Positions 63,691 through 64,000 of a stretch of 64,000 nt of DNA are shown here, one piece after another. This stretch comes from Odontocerum albicorne (lineage: Eukaryota; Arthropoda; Insecta; Trichoptera; Odontoceridae), in NCBI GenBank assembly GCA_949825065.1, contig OX463838.1, positions 2,706,251 to 2,770,250 of the forward strand, read 5' to 3'. Positions within the stretch are counted from its first letter, which is position 1, and each line of letters begins with the position of its first letter. The notes under the pieces were generated by a model, which was given only the letters and a program-made list of their open reading frames with translations, was not told the origin of the DNA and searched no databases. The position numbers were made by a program, and so were the translations under genes.

Positions 63691-63814
63691 TGAATATAAA
63701 ACTAATTAAAAAATCTCCATTTCTATATACGATTTGATATATTTTGAAATATAAACGTATAGATAAAATTAAATTCTATATAAAAAAGATACTTTTGATA
63801 TTCCTAATGACCTA

Positions 63815-63960
63815 TTTCAGCCACTATCAGCCTGTCGCGTACATTCTGTTGAGAACGAACCAGTTCTGAATCTGCAGAACGCGATCGCCGTGCTCGCAAC
63901 CGTGCATCCTCAAGTCTGGCTACACGTCGTTCTGCTGCTTCCTCGAAATTGTGAAACATT
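63815..63960 (-). pseudogene. Helitron protein N-terminal fragment
   Basis: Minus strand reads NFEEAAERRVARLEDARLRA, RRSRSADSELVRSQQNVRDR, LIVAEI, the Arg/Ala-rich coiled N-terminus common in Helitron proteins. A related RDRLRVAERHKK block recurs at 62285-62330, near the 3' end. Confidence 0.65.
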
Positions 63961-64000
63961 AAGTTATGAGACAGTGAAATTCATCCTGGGGTCATATCAA

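Larger units (their letters stand above)
62164..64000 (-). mobile_element. Helitron, decayed, running off the right edge
   Basis: On the minus strand the 3' terminus reads GCCACAGCAACGCGTGGC then CGGGTACAGCTAG followed by T: a hairpin (stem GCCAC/GTGGC, 62177-62194) about ten bases before a terminal CTAG, the standard Helitron end. Upstream are Rep/helicase coding remnants. The 5' terminus lies beyond the window. Confidence 0.8.

Noticed and set aside
1..64000. Bacterial operon, phage or plasmid origin
   Set aside because: No ribosome-binding-site-led gene series; content is eukaryotic retroelements, SINEs with polymerase III boxes and splice sites.

Overview
The window looks like gene-poor, AT-rich nuclear DNA from an animal, most likely an insect or another arthropod. 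I see no confident host gene. Almost every recognisable piece is a transposable-element remnant or a tandem array. The mix (several mariner subtypes, TTAA and hAT MITEs, a Helitron, Penelope-like elements with hammerhead motifs, tRNA-derived SINEs, non-LTR retrotransposons ending in AAG or AAATA repeats, and an element carrying a MADF exon) fits an arthropod. The assignment is inference; no species-specific gene is present.

Layout. 0-9 kb: a TTAA MITE, then a LINE-A copy split by a Penelope-like insertion and a second TTAA MITE, two LINE-B 3' ends, a GC-rich island (7.35-7.73 kb) and a LINE-C/MITE-X composite. 9-16 kb: 35-bp and 45-bp satellites, a foldback element, an RTE/L2-like reverse transcriptase, an inverted cluster of Penelope ends and a rearranged mariner that has received three 45-bp satellite monomers. 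16-24 kb: TTAA MITEs, a foldback MITE, LINE-E and a 1.5-kb satellite with higher-order structure. 24-34 kb: LINE-D and LINE-A fragments, a Tc1-like remnant, complete MITE-X, hAT elements, a 54-bp array and an ATT microsatellite. 34-42 kb: a nearly full-length but dead mariner, a TATA-flanked MITE, and 17-bp, 45-bp and ~37-bp arrays. 42-50 kb: SINEs, a hAT MITE with perfect 8-bp duplication, a 22-bp array, Penelope, mariner, and a Harbinger-like element with a MADF exon inserted in LINE-G. 50-64 kb: SINEs, internally deleted mariner, a 37-bp array, hAT MITE, LINE-D copies, a triple nested insertion (LINE-C, MITE-X, LINE-N) and a decayed Helitron running off the right edge on the minus strand.

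How the parts work together. The interactions are parasitic rather than metabolic. SINE-1 tails resemble the LINE-B 3' end, so LINE-B probably supplied its retrotransposition machinery. The MITEs depend on absent transposases. Nested insertions with target-site duplications allow a relative chronology at several loci. The LINE letters (A-H, K, N), SINE-1/2, MITE-X, Tc1-like T and R1 are local working names used only in this annotation.
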